A stretch of DNA of 64,000 nt from Mortierella alpina (taxonomy: Eukaryota > Mortierellomycota > Mortierellomycetes > Mortierellales > Mortierellaceae), in the NCBI GenBank assembly GCA_029449245.1, contig JANATF010000008.1, positions 1,054,001-1,118,000 on the forward strand, in the 5' to 3' direction. A program made the position numbers and the translations under genes. Shown here in pieces: positions 10,200 to 21,760 of this stretch. The notes under the pieces were generated by a model that saw nothing but the letters and a program-made list of their open reading frames with translations, was not told the origin of the DNA and searched no databases. Positions within the stretch are counted from its first letter, which is position 1, and each line of letters opens with the position of its first letter.

Positions 10200-13100
10200 A
10201 TGCTTGCCGTTTCATCCCCTGTATGGGTCGAGATCACGGATCCCGAATCTAAAAACACCTTCTATGCCAATCTGGTAATGGTCCTATGCGCTCTCAATGG
10301 CATTGAATGAGAATGAAGGGATGGTGAATCCTGGTTTGAGAGGTCCGCCTGCAAAGCTGAGCGAGTGTATTTAGCCTCCTTTTTACTGATCACCCTCGTG
10401 CTTTTCTTCTGTGCTGCTTCCCTGCCGTAACTATGCCGACGACCTTTCGCTGTGGTCACATTGTTGCCCTGACAACACCCATCGTGCCTCTCCCGCACTT
10501 TATGTAATGACGCCCGCTTACAACAGACGAGCGGAGAGTGCGACTGGATCCTTCCTGTTGGTGCCACTATGTAAGAATAACCTTCCCCTCTTCCCTCCCC
10601 CCTCCTCCCCCTCCTCCTTCGTATCGTGAAACTTTGTTCTACACGGTAGGGTCCGTATGGATCTGTCGGCTACAATCAGCTTCCTGTCCTCTAACAGCAC
10701 CCGCTTCCTGCTCGATCGTCTGCAGCCAGCACCAGGACCCTGCTGGAGAGTGGTGGGAGCTCTTTGACGACGTCCACAACCTGCCGTACTACTACAACAC
10801 AAAGACCGGCGAAACAGAATGGGAGCGACCGCACGATAGCACGAACATCATCTCCTTGACTGCAATCCAGGTAAGTGATCCCTTTCCCTTTAGGTGTTTG
10901 AGAATTCTGTTTGATCCCATTTTGCCTCATGTGCCTCGACGGGTGCAAACCCCAAGTGTGAAAAGCATTAAAGAAAGCACGCTGTAGCAAGCAACCGTCA
11001 CCCAGAGGAGAAAGACTTCGGTCCATCCTGCTCTTCCTCCTCTCCTCTCCTCTCCTCCTCTCCTCTCCTCCGTCACCTCCGCCTCTTGCTCTTTCTCTTG
11101 CTCTTCCTTTTGTCTTGGAGCAATTAAGGCGCACTCCTTTTACCTGCTACTATCCCCGCTCATCTTCAACATTTGTTTTTTACGTTTTTAGAAATCTGTT
11201 ATCGGTCAACGACTGTCGCTCCATCTCTCGGGCGGCGCTGCTGCATCGGCTCCTCAAGATCACTCCACGTGTACGAAAAGCAATATTGAAAGGCTGAGAA
11301 TTGAGTCTGCCTCTAGTCTGAGTAGCAATATGGTCTCGCCAACGGATACTCCTACAGAGCCGCCCACTCTTCCCATCGGGATCGGAAAAGTAGAACAGGT
11401 ATCCCAGGCACCGCCAAAGGGCTTAAGAAGTGCCTCCTCTCTCAACTTCCTGCAAAAGTCGGTCACATCGGAGGCAACGTCGGGACCAGAGCTCTCGCCC
11501 CCGCTGTCGCCAACTCATGGATCGGGTCTAAAGGACTTTGGGAACTGGAAATCGAAATCAAAGCAGCAGTCGCCATCTCAGTCAGGACAGAGCCCCTCCA
11601 CCAACTCTTTCTTCCAACGAGCAGCCTCTGTGACCCTTGGTAGACACTCGTTCTCATCATCCACGCAGCCGATCCTTGTTCCATCCAGACCCCGATTAGC
11701 GAGCGCCGGTCCAGCTATTCCACTCTCCACATCGCACCCACCTCTGTCAGGCGGGTCAGTGATAGCTAACAGCAACAGCAACGGAGGTTCCAATGACGCG
11801 ACCCTTCAGCCAGCTCGCAAAAGCTTTCAGATTGCAGAAAGAGCGCGAAAGTTTGGAATCGGAGCACCCATTGCCAATGACGAGGCCGCAAGAAAGATGT
11901 CCCCCATGATTATGGAGCAACAACAGGAGGCTCTGCGCAAAATGAGCGCCAGCCCGCCACCAAACTCCCCTCATCACTCCGGGAGAGTTCTAGACGCAGC
12001 TCATCATGTCGAGACTCATCAGCCGCATCCCATGGCAACCTTCTTTATGCCTGGTACCCGTCCTACCCTTCCTGCAGAGCTCCAGTCTTCAATTTCTCAG
12101 TTTCGCATCGCAGGATTCGCTCAGAAGTACTTTTCAACCCACAAAAAAGGACTTTTCCGACGAAAGGTTCCCATGGAAAAAATGTTACTCCATCAGAAGA
12201 GTCCACTGTCACAGCCATTGATGGTCCTGAATAAGCGAGGCGTCCAGAAGGATGCTCTCCGCTGCTTCAAGATCATCCAAAAGTTGATGGGTGAGCGGAA
12301 AGGCAATGGCTACGTTGGACCGACAGGCGTGGAGCTAGGTGAGACCTGTGTCGACCTATCAATTCGATCCGAGGAGGACATAAGGCTGGTCCTGGAGCTG
12401 ATCAAGAAAGGTCTTGACCATGGCGAACTTCGCGATGAAATCTACGTGCAGCTGTGCAAGCAGCTGACCGAGAACCCAAGCAGGTTTGTTAACAGCTGCT
12501 GCTGCGGTTTAAATGTAAACAGGTCAAAGACATATATGACTGACCCCACTGACCCCACTGACCCTCGTTTCTATTTTACATCTCAAATGGAATATTAGAG
12601 AGGGCAGCATCAAAGGATGGCACCTGTTCACCATACTGCTGATCACGTTTGCACCATCCAAAAACCTGCACGATTATCTGGCTTCGTTTTTAAATCAGCA
12701 CGCGATGACTTCCCTTCATCCTGTTCCGGTCATGGCTCAACATTGCCACGATCTCTTGAGGAGAATTAGCAAGCGCGGCTCGAGGGCAAAGCAGCTCACG
12801 TTGGTCGAGATTGCCAGAGCTCAGGAGGCTGCGTTTAGGCCGAGTGTCTTTGAGGCGACGTTAGAGCGATTAATGGGGCGCCAGATGGCTGCTGGTGGTG
12901 AATGGGCTGCCTGGCGTGTTCCTCGGTTAATGGTGTTTTTGAAGGAGAGCGTCATCAACCTCGGAGGCCTAAAGACTGAAGGCATATTCCGTATATCAGG
13001 AGATTTGGGAGCCGTTGCTGAACTGGTAATAGACCCTTCAGTCGGTTGGTCTGTGCACACGCCCAATGTACATACGACGAGTACAAGCGTTCGGCGACTA

Positions 13101-13722
13101 AACCTTTTTTTTTTTTTTTTTGCTCAATGCTGTCTATTGAATGTTATAGAGAGCGAGGATAGAACTAGGGAACTACGACATCACAGGAATATCTGACCCA
13201 CATGTACCTTGTTCTCTGCTCCGACTGTGGATCCGTGACCTCGCCGAACCCGTAATACCCTACGATGTTTACCAGCAATGCATTCAAAGCGCGCAAGATA
13301 AGGACGCAGTGGCCGCGGTGATATCCGCGCTACCGCTATGGCACAGGGAGACGATAATATATCTGGTGTCGTTCTTGAAGGTAATACATGGGTCTGTGCC
13401 ACGCTTGAACATCATTCATACGGACACTATACAAACAACGTCTGCCATCGTCCAACAGTTCTAATCCAAATATTTCTGAATAATTCCAATGGTTCCCCCC
13501 AAGACCTTCCTCGAGCCCTCCGTTAAAGTGGCCACCAAAATGAACCTGTCGAACTTGGCCATGGTGTTTGCACCAACCTTGCTTCAGTGCTCCACGGACG
13601 ATGCGCCCATGATGATGGGTCACCTTCAAGCTGAGCGGTCGTTTGTCTCGACGCTGATATCTGAAGTTGAGCTTGGAGACGAGGATCTTCGAATTGTCGG
13701 CGAGGCCTCCGGCAGTTGCTAA
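10200..13722 (+). CDS. WW-WW-MyTH4-RhoGAP protein, ARHGAP39/Vilse-like
   Basis: Predicted GTPase-activating protein for Rho/Rac/Cdc42-type GTPases at the cell cortex. Seven exons (10200-10274, 10527-10570, 10726-10870, 11192-12483, 12599-13025, 13150-13380, 13504-13722) give 810 residues. WW domain 1 (about residues 8-40) is assembled from three exons: WVEITDPESKNTFYANL, then TSGECDWILP. WW domain 2 (about 45-80) has EWWELFDD, PYYYN and TEWERP. A Ser/Pro-rich linker follows, then a MyTH4 domain (about 400-560; LCKQLTENPS, GWHLFTILL) and a RhoGAP domain (about 627-810) with the arginine-finger segment GIFRISG and LLRLWIRDLAEPVIP. This order is that of animal Vilse/ARHGAP39. Exon 2 is only 44 nt but is needed to complete WW1. 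Intron 4 contains a 9-nt tandem repeat. Confidence 0.88.
12540..12566 (+). repeat. Three tandem copies of CTGACCCCA in a RhoGAP intron
   Basis: A 9-nt unit is repeated three times near the 3' end of intron 4 of the RhoGAP gene, shortly before the acceptor at 12598. It may have arisen by slippage; no function is apparent. Confidence 0.6.
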
Positions 13723-14041
13723 TTGAGCCCCTCGGCACACATGATTGCCCCATGCCTGTACTTCCCCCCTTTAGATTGCTCTATATAAAAGATCACCACT
13801 GCTGTTTGATATGATGAAATGTTCATAGGGGATAAGAAGGTGTGGCTTGGCCGTAAACAAAGCTCCCCCATAACGATATGCTCTCAGCTCACCCTCATGC
13901 ATAATCAACTCACCACTCTTCACCCCATCAGCCCACGTCCATCCCTTTCATCTGCACTCCTTCCATTCGCACTCCCCACTCTTACCAGCACTGTTCACCA
14001 TTCCTTTACTAGTCAGTACTCTTCACCATCCTCATCTCTAC
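13723..14041. promoter_or_regulatory. Intergenic, promoter and leader of the forkhead-like gene
   Basis: About 320 nt between a stop codon and the next start codon on the same strand. The second half (13880-14040) is CT-rich and is the likely leader of the forkhead-like gene. Confidence 0.4.
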
Positions 14042-16048
14042 ATGTCCACATCCCCATCTAGTCCCAGCTCGAAAAGCCCGACTTCCCCAAGGGTCGTCAA
14101 GCGGAAGCTGTCTGTTGCAGAGTTGTCCAAGCCAAACGAGTCTTGGTTCCTTATCCTTGTCAACGCCTTCAAGAGTAATTTTGAACAGACCTTGACCTAT
14201 CGGGAATCTGAGCTCTACGCTTGGATCATGCAAGCCTATCCCTATTACCGGCACGATATGCATACCATGCAGACCAGCGTCAAGAAGACCTTGTCATCCT
14301 ATGAGTGCTTCCGACAAAACGGAAGGAGTACATGGACCTTCATCCCCACACGTGCCCTTATTCACCTGAAGAACCTCAAAACGGAGGACGGTCGGGATCA
14401 GAGCGAAGACTCTCTCGAGGAGAACGAGAACGAGAACGACGATGAGAACGAGGATATGGACCAAGACGAGCCAGTTGATGATCAACGCGTAGCCGAGGAC
14501 GGCTTGCGGAGTGTGTATACACATCAGCATCCATTCAACCACCCGAATCACCACACACACGGCGCCGACCTCCATTCAGATGGACCTACGGACACCAGTA
14601 TACGATATATAGACTTGAAAGTCGACTTGATGGACGAGGACACACCAACACTTTCTGTTGAAGAGATTCAGCGATTTAAGCAAGAGCATTCAGGAGCGCA
14701 TGCTCGCAAAGCTAAGCGGAAGGCTTCAGGTGGGCACAGCTATCGTCCTAGGACAAAGTCGCCAGCGGCAGGTCTCCAGGATGAGTGCAGCATGTCGATG
14801 GAGGCATGGTGCAATCTGTTAGTGCAGATGTTTGAAGCTACGCCTAAGCAAAAGACAATACGGGAGATCTATGCCTGGGTCCACGACAACTACCCCATTT
14901 ATCAGAACGCTCCAGGAGATGCATGGCAGGCTGATCTCACTGCAGCTCTCGAGTCCAACCCCCTGTTTCGAGCTATGGGCCGAGGACGGTGGCAAATGGC
15001 GACCCAGCCTTCTCCTCCAGTGCCAATGAATGGATCGGTGGCAGCCTCAGGGAATGGATCAACAACCAACCCGTCGATCAAGTCGGATGATGATGCAACG
15101 GACAGCCCTTCAGTTACAGAAGATGAGGACTGGAAAGCAATTGGATCGAAGCGGCTGCTCAACTTTTCTTTCAGGCGCTACTCCATTGCAACGGATACGT
15201 TCCCCAAGAATCATTACAAGGTTGGATCGACCATGCCCGCCGGCTCCTCCCCTCAGCCAGTAGCAATGGCGGCTAGCCCTAGCGCTTCACTCGCGACCGC
15301 ATCTGGATCAACATCCTTAACCGCGAGCAATACATCAGGTGGAAAGCTGCTTCCAATAGATCCACGATCAGCAGGATACAGCACAGCAAGGCGTTTCTCC
15401 TCCTACCATCAGCCAACGCCAAAGAACTCGCCGCCTCTTTCAGCTACAACTTTTGGCTTGCCGTCGGTTGAAGAGTTTAGTTCGCAGTTGAAGACCGCGT
15501 TGTCTGAGGAGACGGATGACGAGGGAGAGGAAGAAGATCCTGCTAGGAGATATATGGCACCGTTACAGAGCGCCATCAACTCGGCTGTTCTCGCCCTTCA
15601 GACCCAGCAATCACAGCAGCAGCGTAGTCAAGAACCGGAAACACCGCCGCCGGCAGCATCCTCACAACCACATCCCCACTCTCATTCACAAACAAATCCA
15701 CATCAGCATCCACACTCACCTTTGGTCAAGCAAGAAACACAAGTCCCATCGATTGTAGTGCAGGATGTAGTATCGTCCGTTGATGGCCCAGGCAGTAGCA
15801 GGATCGCGCTCGACGACAATAGTAGCGCCGTACGCCTAAATCAGCCCAGCTCAATAGCAGTCCCAAGCACCTCCAGCACATTTGAGCCCTACCCAATTTC
15901 GACTCCTTTACACAATCAGGCTGTATCCACAGGGACACCCGAAGGAAAGCCAGAGCCCGAGATTGTAATACCCAGCGGTGAGGACCTCGCCTCTGATCAA
16001 ATGGATGCCATCCAGGCTCTAGCGTTGCTATGCGGAGGTGGAGTTTAA
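14042..16048 (+). CDS. Putative transcription factor with two degenerate forkhead-like domains
   Basis: Single-exon gene of 668 residues. Region 1 (about residues 28-105) follows the forkhead (winged-helix) pattern: SWFLILVNAF in place of helix 1, LTYRESELYAWIMQAYPYYR matching the usual IYxWIxxxFPYY segment, then SVKKTLSSYECFRQ in place of the recognition helix. Region 2 (about 248-320) repeats this more weakly: MSMEAWCNLLVQMF, TIREIYAWVHDNYPIYQN, then a helix that has lost the SxRHNLS signature. Between them lies an acidic segment rich in Glu/Asn/Asp (about 122-145). The C-terminal half is Ser/Pro/Gln/His-rich, like an activation or scaffold region. A nuclear role is inferred. Region 1 may still bind DNA; region 2 may have lost this. 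The call rests on motif recognition only. Confidence 0.6.
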   Translation: MSTSPSSPSSKSPTSPRVVKRKLSVAELSKPNESWFLILVNAFKSNFEQTLTYRESELYAWIMQAYPYYRHDMHTMQTSVKKTLSSYECFRQNGRSTWTFIPTRALIHLKNLKTEDGRDQSEDSLEENENENDDENEDMDQDEPVDDQRVAEDGLRSVYTHQHPFNHPNHHTHGADLHSDGPTDTSIRYIDLKVDLMDEDTPTLSVEEIQRFKQEHSGAHARKAKRKASGGHSYRPRTKSPAAGLQDECSMSMEAWCNLLVQMFEATPKQKTIREIYAWVHDNYPIYQNAPGDAWQADLTAALESNPLFRAMGRGRWQMATQPSPPVPMNGSVAASGNGSTTNPSIKSDDDATDSPSVTEDEDWKAIGSKRLLNFSFRRYSIATDTFPKNHYKVGSTMPAGSSPQPVAMAASPSASLATASGSTSLTASNTSGGKLLPIDPRSAGYSTARRFSSYHQPTPKNSPPLSATTFGLPSVEEFSSQLKTALSEETDDEGEEEDPARRYMAPLQSAINSAVLALQTQQSQQQRSQEPETPPPAASSQPHPHSHSQTNPHQHPHSPLVKQETQVPSIVVQDVVSSVDGPGSSRIALDDNSSAVRLNQPSSIAVPSTSSTFEPYPISTPLHNQAVSTGTPEGKPEPEIVIPSGEDLASDQMDAIQALALLCGGGV

Positions 16049-16506
16049 TGAACTAGTGTTGTACAGTCCCTCTTTACTTACTACTACGTCACTGTATCTC
16101 TGGCTGTGTACGGACTGCTTTCGCATATGGTCTTGGCTGTGGGCTCCCCCTCGCTGTTTGTTGTTCAGATCATCTGCTCGATCCGCATGCAACTGTAAGC
16201 CCGCTCAAACACATCCCAAAAAAATATATAAATATTTCTAGTTTGCACTCTATTCGACACCCGCCTGCATCCAGCACACGACGCGAAACACGTCGAGCAG
16301 CAATCAGGGCATCATCATTCTCTCGTCTCTCGAATCCACAGCACCACACCGACAACCCACGCAAGCGTTTTTGGCTCTTGTTCACGCTTCCCGTGCTCTG
16401 TCCTCTCGTCCACATCAGGAGTCGCCGCCGTCCTTGATTGATTTGAATTTCGACTGTCCCGGCGACTTTTCATCAGTTGTGTGCGAGTGCACGACCTTCC
16501 GACAAC
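16049..16506. promoter_or_regulatory. Promoter region of the SNF2 gene
   Basis: About 460 nt between the forkhead-like stop and the SNF2 start. The half nearest SNF2 is CT-rich. No ORF of note. Confidence 0.4.
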
Positions 16507-19500
16507 ATGAATCCAGCACAACCACAGCAGCAGCAGACCATCAATCACGAGATGGTCGCTAACCTGTCGCAGGAGCAAATCACTAGCGTCTTGAACGTAA
16601 GTGGCCAAGCGTTCAAACCTCCTTGAAGTTGATTGCCTTGGTTCTTTTAGTTATTTAAAAGTTCCCACTACTGACTTTTGCTTCTCTGAACGGACTGTGG
16701 TCCCATCAAACAGGCTGTGCGCAACATGAAAGCGGCAGGAGCAACGGAGCAGACCAATCAGCAATACGCCCAGCTGATGTCATTGCTCCGGGCCTACCAG
16801 GCTGCCCAGGCTCAGAACCAACAACGCGTCCAGGCAGTGCAAGGACTGGCTCCCTATCAACAGCAGCAGCAGCTTCTCCAGATGCAGCAGCAGCAACAAC
16901 AGTTCCACCAACTACAGCAAGCCCAGCAACAGCAGCTTCACCAGCTACAACAGCAACAGCCCGCGGGCACACCTGCCTTGCCTGTGACCCAGGGATCGCC
17001 CTTCTCGCAGGACCAGCTCACAGACTTGCGGTACCAGATCATTGCCTTCAAGCTGATCTCGGCCAATATGGCTGTGCCACCCCATTTGCAGGAGGCCATC
17101 TTCACGCCCAAATCAGTCGAGCAGGCCCTGAGCGTGAAGGAGCCCACTGCATCGGTCGCAGGCAATGTTGTGGATGTGGCCCGCCGCCATGTTACAGAGC
17201 AGGCTCCTACGGCTGCCGACTACAATGCCTTCACCTCACCCTTCTCGTTCCTTCAAAAGACCCTCTCCACGACCGCACACGCTTCCCGTCAACAGCGATT
17301 ATTGATCCCCAGCATTTCGCCTGTTGGGATTGACCCGTATGCGCTTGCACAGGAGCGCGAGAACCGATTGAATGCGCGTATCAAATACCGTATCGAGGAG
17401 CTCGAGAACTTGCCAAGCAACATTGCCAGTGAGCCATTGGACCCATCTGGGGGTCTCCTCGATCAAGAAAATAAGGCGCCTCTATCAGGACCCAAGATGA
17501 AGGCACTTATCGAGATGAAGATGCTGCGACTCCTGCCCAAGCAGAAAAAGGTATGGGATGGGGCCCATGATTCCAGGTGCTCACCTAGTTATGGTGTCAT
17601 TCTCTGACCCCCCCCCCCCCCCCCCCCCGTTTGCCCACTTTTTTTCATTCTCATAGTTCCGAGAGGAAATCCGGCAAGGAATGACGAAGGCGACCATGCT
17701 GGCCACTTCTACTGACAGAGCCGCTTACCGCCGAATGAAGAAACAGTCTTTGCGTGAAGCACGCATGACCGAGAAGCTTGAGAGGCAACAGAGACAGGAT
17801 CGTGAGGGCCGCGAGAAGCAGAAGCACCTGGACTACTTGCAGAATATTGTCAACCATGGACGCGATATGATCCAGTGGCACCGGACCCAGCAGGGCAAGC
17901 AGAACAAACTGGGCCGTCTTGTGGTTCAGTTCCACGCTCATGTTGAAAAGGAGGAAGCTAAGCGCATCGAGCGCATCTCCAAGGAGCGTCTGAAGGCTTT
18001 GAAGAACGACGATGAGGAGGCATACATGAAACTGATTGACCAAGCCAAGGACACCCGTATCACACATCTTTTGCAGCAGACCGATTCTTATCTGGCCTCG
18101 CTTGCGGAGGCTGTCACCCAACAGCAAACAGATGATGTTCACGCAGATGAAATGACGCGTGGTGGTATCGAGCTCATGGACAATGAGAGCGACTTTGATT
18201 ATGGCGACGGAGTAAGTGCCTTGATATTTTCAGCATGCATCCTACTCTACACTTCTTCAATGCATGCAACTTGACACTAACCGATTTTCGCGCCATCTAT
18301 TATGAATACTTATAGGAGGACAACAGACGCAATGACTACTACAACATTGCACACAAGATCCAGGAAAAGATTGTCTCACAGCCGACTATCATGGTCGGAG
18401 GAACACTCAAGGAATACCAGCTGAAGGGATTGCAGTGGATGGCCTCACTCTACAACAACCGTTTGAACGGAATTTTGGCAGATGAGATGGGTCTCGGAAA
18501 GACTATCCAGACCATCTCGCTAGTGACCTTCCTCATCGAAGCCAAGCAGCAGAACGGTCCGTTCTTGATTCTCGTTCCTCTCTCGTAAGTGGCATGCGGA
18601 TATCTACGAAATTTTGCATTCTTTCGCTGCATCATCGTTTGCCTAAGCCTGGAATCTTGTATTGTTAGAACTCTCACCAATTGGACCCTCGAATTCGAAA
18701 AGTGGGCACCCCAAGTCTCCAAGGTCGTTTATAAAGGTGTGCCTTCGCAGCGTAAGGCACTTCAGACAGAGATTCGACTTCGCAACTTCCAGGTGCTGTT
18801 GACCACATATGAATATGTGATCAAGGACAGACCCATCCTCAGCAAGATCAAGTGGGTGTATCTGATCATTGACGAAGGTCATCGCCTCAAGAACGCCAAC
18901 TCCAAGCTGTTCGTGACCTTGACCCAGCACTACTCGTCCCGTTATCGCCTCATTCTTACCGGTACTCCACTGCAGAACAATCTGCCAGAGCTGTGGGCAC
19001 TGCTGAACATGGTGCTGCCCCGCGTTTTCAATTCGGCTCAGTCGTTCGATGAATGGTTCAACACCCCATTCGCTAACACAGGTGGACAGGACAAGATCGA
19101 GCTGAACGAAGAAGAGGCCCTTCTGATTATCAAACGTTTGCACAAGGTTTTGCGACCCTTCCTGTTGCGCCGTCTTAAGAAGGATGTCGAGTCTGAATTG
19201 CCAGACAAGATTGAGCGTGTGATTCGTTGCAAGCTTTCTCCTCTGCAGCTCAAGCTTTATAACCAGATGAAGAAGCACGGTATGCTCTTTACCCAGGGCG
19301 GTGAAAAGGGGTAAGGACTCTTTGTTTTTTCTTACCAGTTTGGTGTACATTTGCTGGCATTTTCGAAACCCACAGATGACTAATTGATTTGCCGGCATAT
19401 TCATGATAGACGCACCGGAATCAAGGGACTGAACAACACGATCATGCAGCTTCGCAAGATCTGTAACCATCCTTATGTCTTTGAGGAGGTGGAGCGCGTC

Positions 19501-21760
19501 ATCAACCCAGCCAAGACCAATAACGATGGCCTTTGGAGAGTTGCAGGAAAGTTCGAACTCTTGGACCGCATGCTTCCCAAGCTGTACAAGACTGGTCACA
19601 GAGTTTTGGTCTTCTTCCAGATGACGGCCATTATGAACATCATGGAGGACTTTTTGCACTACCGTGGCTACCAGTACATGCGCCTGGACGGTTCTACCAA
19701 GGTAATGATACCAATCATCAGTAGTGCCTTATCTCGTTTTTGATGTTAATGAAATGTATCGCCCAGAAGGATACTGATAAGCGATCGACACCTCACTTTT
19801 ATTTCCTATCTTACTAGCATGACGATCGCTCACTGTTGCTGAAGCAATTCAATGCCCCCGATTCGCCCTATTTTGTTTTCCTCCTCAGTACCAGAGCTGG
19901 TGGTCTTGGTCTGAACTTGCAGACAGCTGACACCGTCATCATCTTTGACTCGGATTGGAACCCCCATCAGGACTTGCAGGCTCAGGATCGTGCCCATCGT
20001 ATCGGTCAAACGAAAGAGGTCCGCATCTTCCGTCTTGTGACGGAGAAGTCAGTCGAGGAGCATATTTTGGCCCGAGCACAGTACAAGTTGGAGATTGATG
20101 GCAAGGTTATTCAAGCCGGTAAATTCGACAACAAGAGTACGGCGGAGGAACAAGAGTCATTCCTGCGCTCGCTGTTGGAGAACGACAACAACAAGGAAGA
20201 GAACGATGTTGAGGAGGAAGAGGAATTGAACGATGAAGAACTGAATGAGATTGTGGCCCGATCAGAGGAAGAGATGAATATCTTCCGCCAGTTGGATATC
20301 GAGCGCAAGATTATTGAGGACGCGGAGTTCAAACAGACGGGTTTCAAACAGGAACGACTGATCCAAGAGTCCGAGCTTCCGGATATCTACTTGCAGGATG
20401 AGGACGCCCACATTGTGGCCGAGATTGAGGAGGATCTTGGTCGCGGTCAGCGCGCTAGGGGTGAAACGCGCTACAACGATGGCCTAACGGACGACCAATG
20501 GCTCGAGGCGATTGAGGATGATGATAGAGATCTGGATGAGATCATTGAGGCAAAGGCTGCCCGTCGCCGTCGCAGAGAAGAGAAGCGGCATAAGAAGGAG
20601 ACCAGCGTTACTGCTGGCGACGAGCCTGAACCCGAGCCCAAGAAGGGCCGTGGACGTGGTAGGAAGACAATTCGCGACGAAGACGATGACGAGGACGCTG
20701 AGCAAACGTCATCCAAGAAGGGTCGTGGTCGCGGAACCAAGGTCTCGGCTGAGACGTCCAAGCCGCCTGCGAAGGGCAAGAGGGGTAAGAAATCCGAGGG
20801 CGGCGCGGGTGGCCACGATGCCTTGAGCGAGGGCGAGCGCAAGGCCCTCACGAAGGTCCTTGAGCAGTGCTACAAGGCTGTGGAGGAATGCACGGCTGAT
20901 GATGAGGATGAACCACGACGCCGCTGTGAGCTCTTTTTGCATGTGCCTAGTAAGAAGGAATACCCGGATTACTACCAGCTCATCACGCGGCCCATTGCCA
21001 TGGACATCATCAAGAAGAGAATGCGATCTGCGTTCTACAAGTCTCCTTCACAGTTCCGGGATGACTTCCACTTGATGTTTGAGAACGCACGCACGTTCAA
21101 TCAGGAAGGCAGCTGGGTCTATGTTGACTCTGAAAGGTTGCAGGTAAGAGCTGTTGTGATATCCCGATCTATCTTATGGGAAATGGGAAATGGGAAATTG
21201 GTCAACCAGTTCAGATATACTCACACGTTATGCCGCATTTACTTCGTATTTGTTCCTAGGAAACGTTTGATGAGGAGTTCAGCAAACTTTGCCCTGGCGG
21301 CGAACTTCCTGCAAGCGGATTGAACAAGGATGGAAACACGCTGAAGCGTGCCGCTCCTTTGTCGGACGAGGACGAGACAGCATCCTCAGATAGACGCCAA
21401 GATTCACAGAAGGCGCAGTCTAAGTCCAACGGTCACGGTCGCCAGCATAGTCGGAGCAGCAGTACTGGATCCCGCTCAGCCGCTCAGCAGAAGAATGTCC
21501 ACAAGCGTCAAAAGAAGGATGAGCAGGAAGAGGACGATGACGAAGACGATGAGGAGGATGATGACGATGATGACGATGATGACGACAGTATGGCTGTGGA
21601 TTCCTTGGGAACCGATGACAGTGACGACAGCGATGCAGGGCCTGCACTAAGCAGCCATGCGAGCAGTGGACACACTAAACCAGGACCTTCGTCAAGCGTC
21701 AAGGCCAGGCTTGGAGACAGTGACGAGGACGACGACGACGATGACGAGGAGGAAGATTAG
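16507..21760 (+). CDS. SNF2: SWI/SNF chromatin-remodelling ATPase Snf2
   Basis: Catalytic ATPase of a SWI/SNF-class nucleosome remodeller. Eight exons (16507-16596, 16714-17550, 17657-18211, 18316-18584, 18669-19310, 19410-19701, 19818-21143, 21260-21760) give 1503 residues. In order: a Gln-rich N-terminus; a QLQ motif (about 128-160, [18 protein letters not shown]); an HSA domain that binds actin-related proteins (about 330-410); the SNF2 helicase with Walker A (DEMGLGKT, about 551) and Walker B DEGH (about 651); a C-terminal helicase lobe with [14 protein letters not shown] and AHRIGQ (about 920-960); a SnAC-like acidic segment; basic AT-hook-like Gly/Arg patches; a bromodomain (about 1225-1330, [12 protein letters not shown]) that reads acetyl-lysine; and a long Asp/Glu tail. 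QLQ plus bromodomain fits Snf2/BRG1; Sth1 of RSC is the alternative. Intron 2 holds a run of 21 C. Confidence 0.95.
17608..17628 (+). repeat. Run of 21 C in a SNF2 intron
   Basis: An uninterrupted C homopolymer on the sense strand, 28 nt before the acceptor at 17656. Similar sense-strand C runs occur in other introns and 3' regions of the window. Confidence 0.9.

Noticed and set aside
18643-19659. 338-codon minus-strand ORF
   Set aside because: It runs through two SNF2 introns and is antisense to the helicase domain, which is unmistakable.
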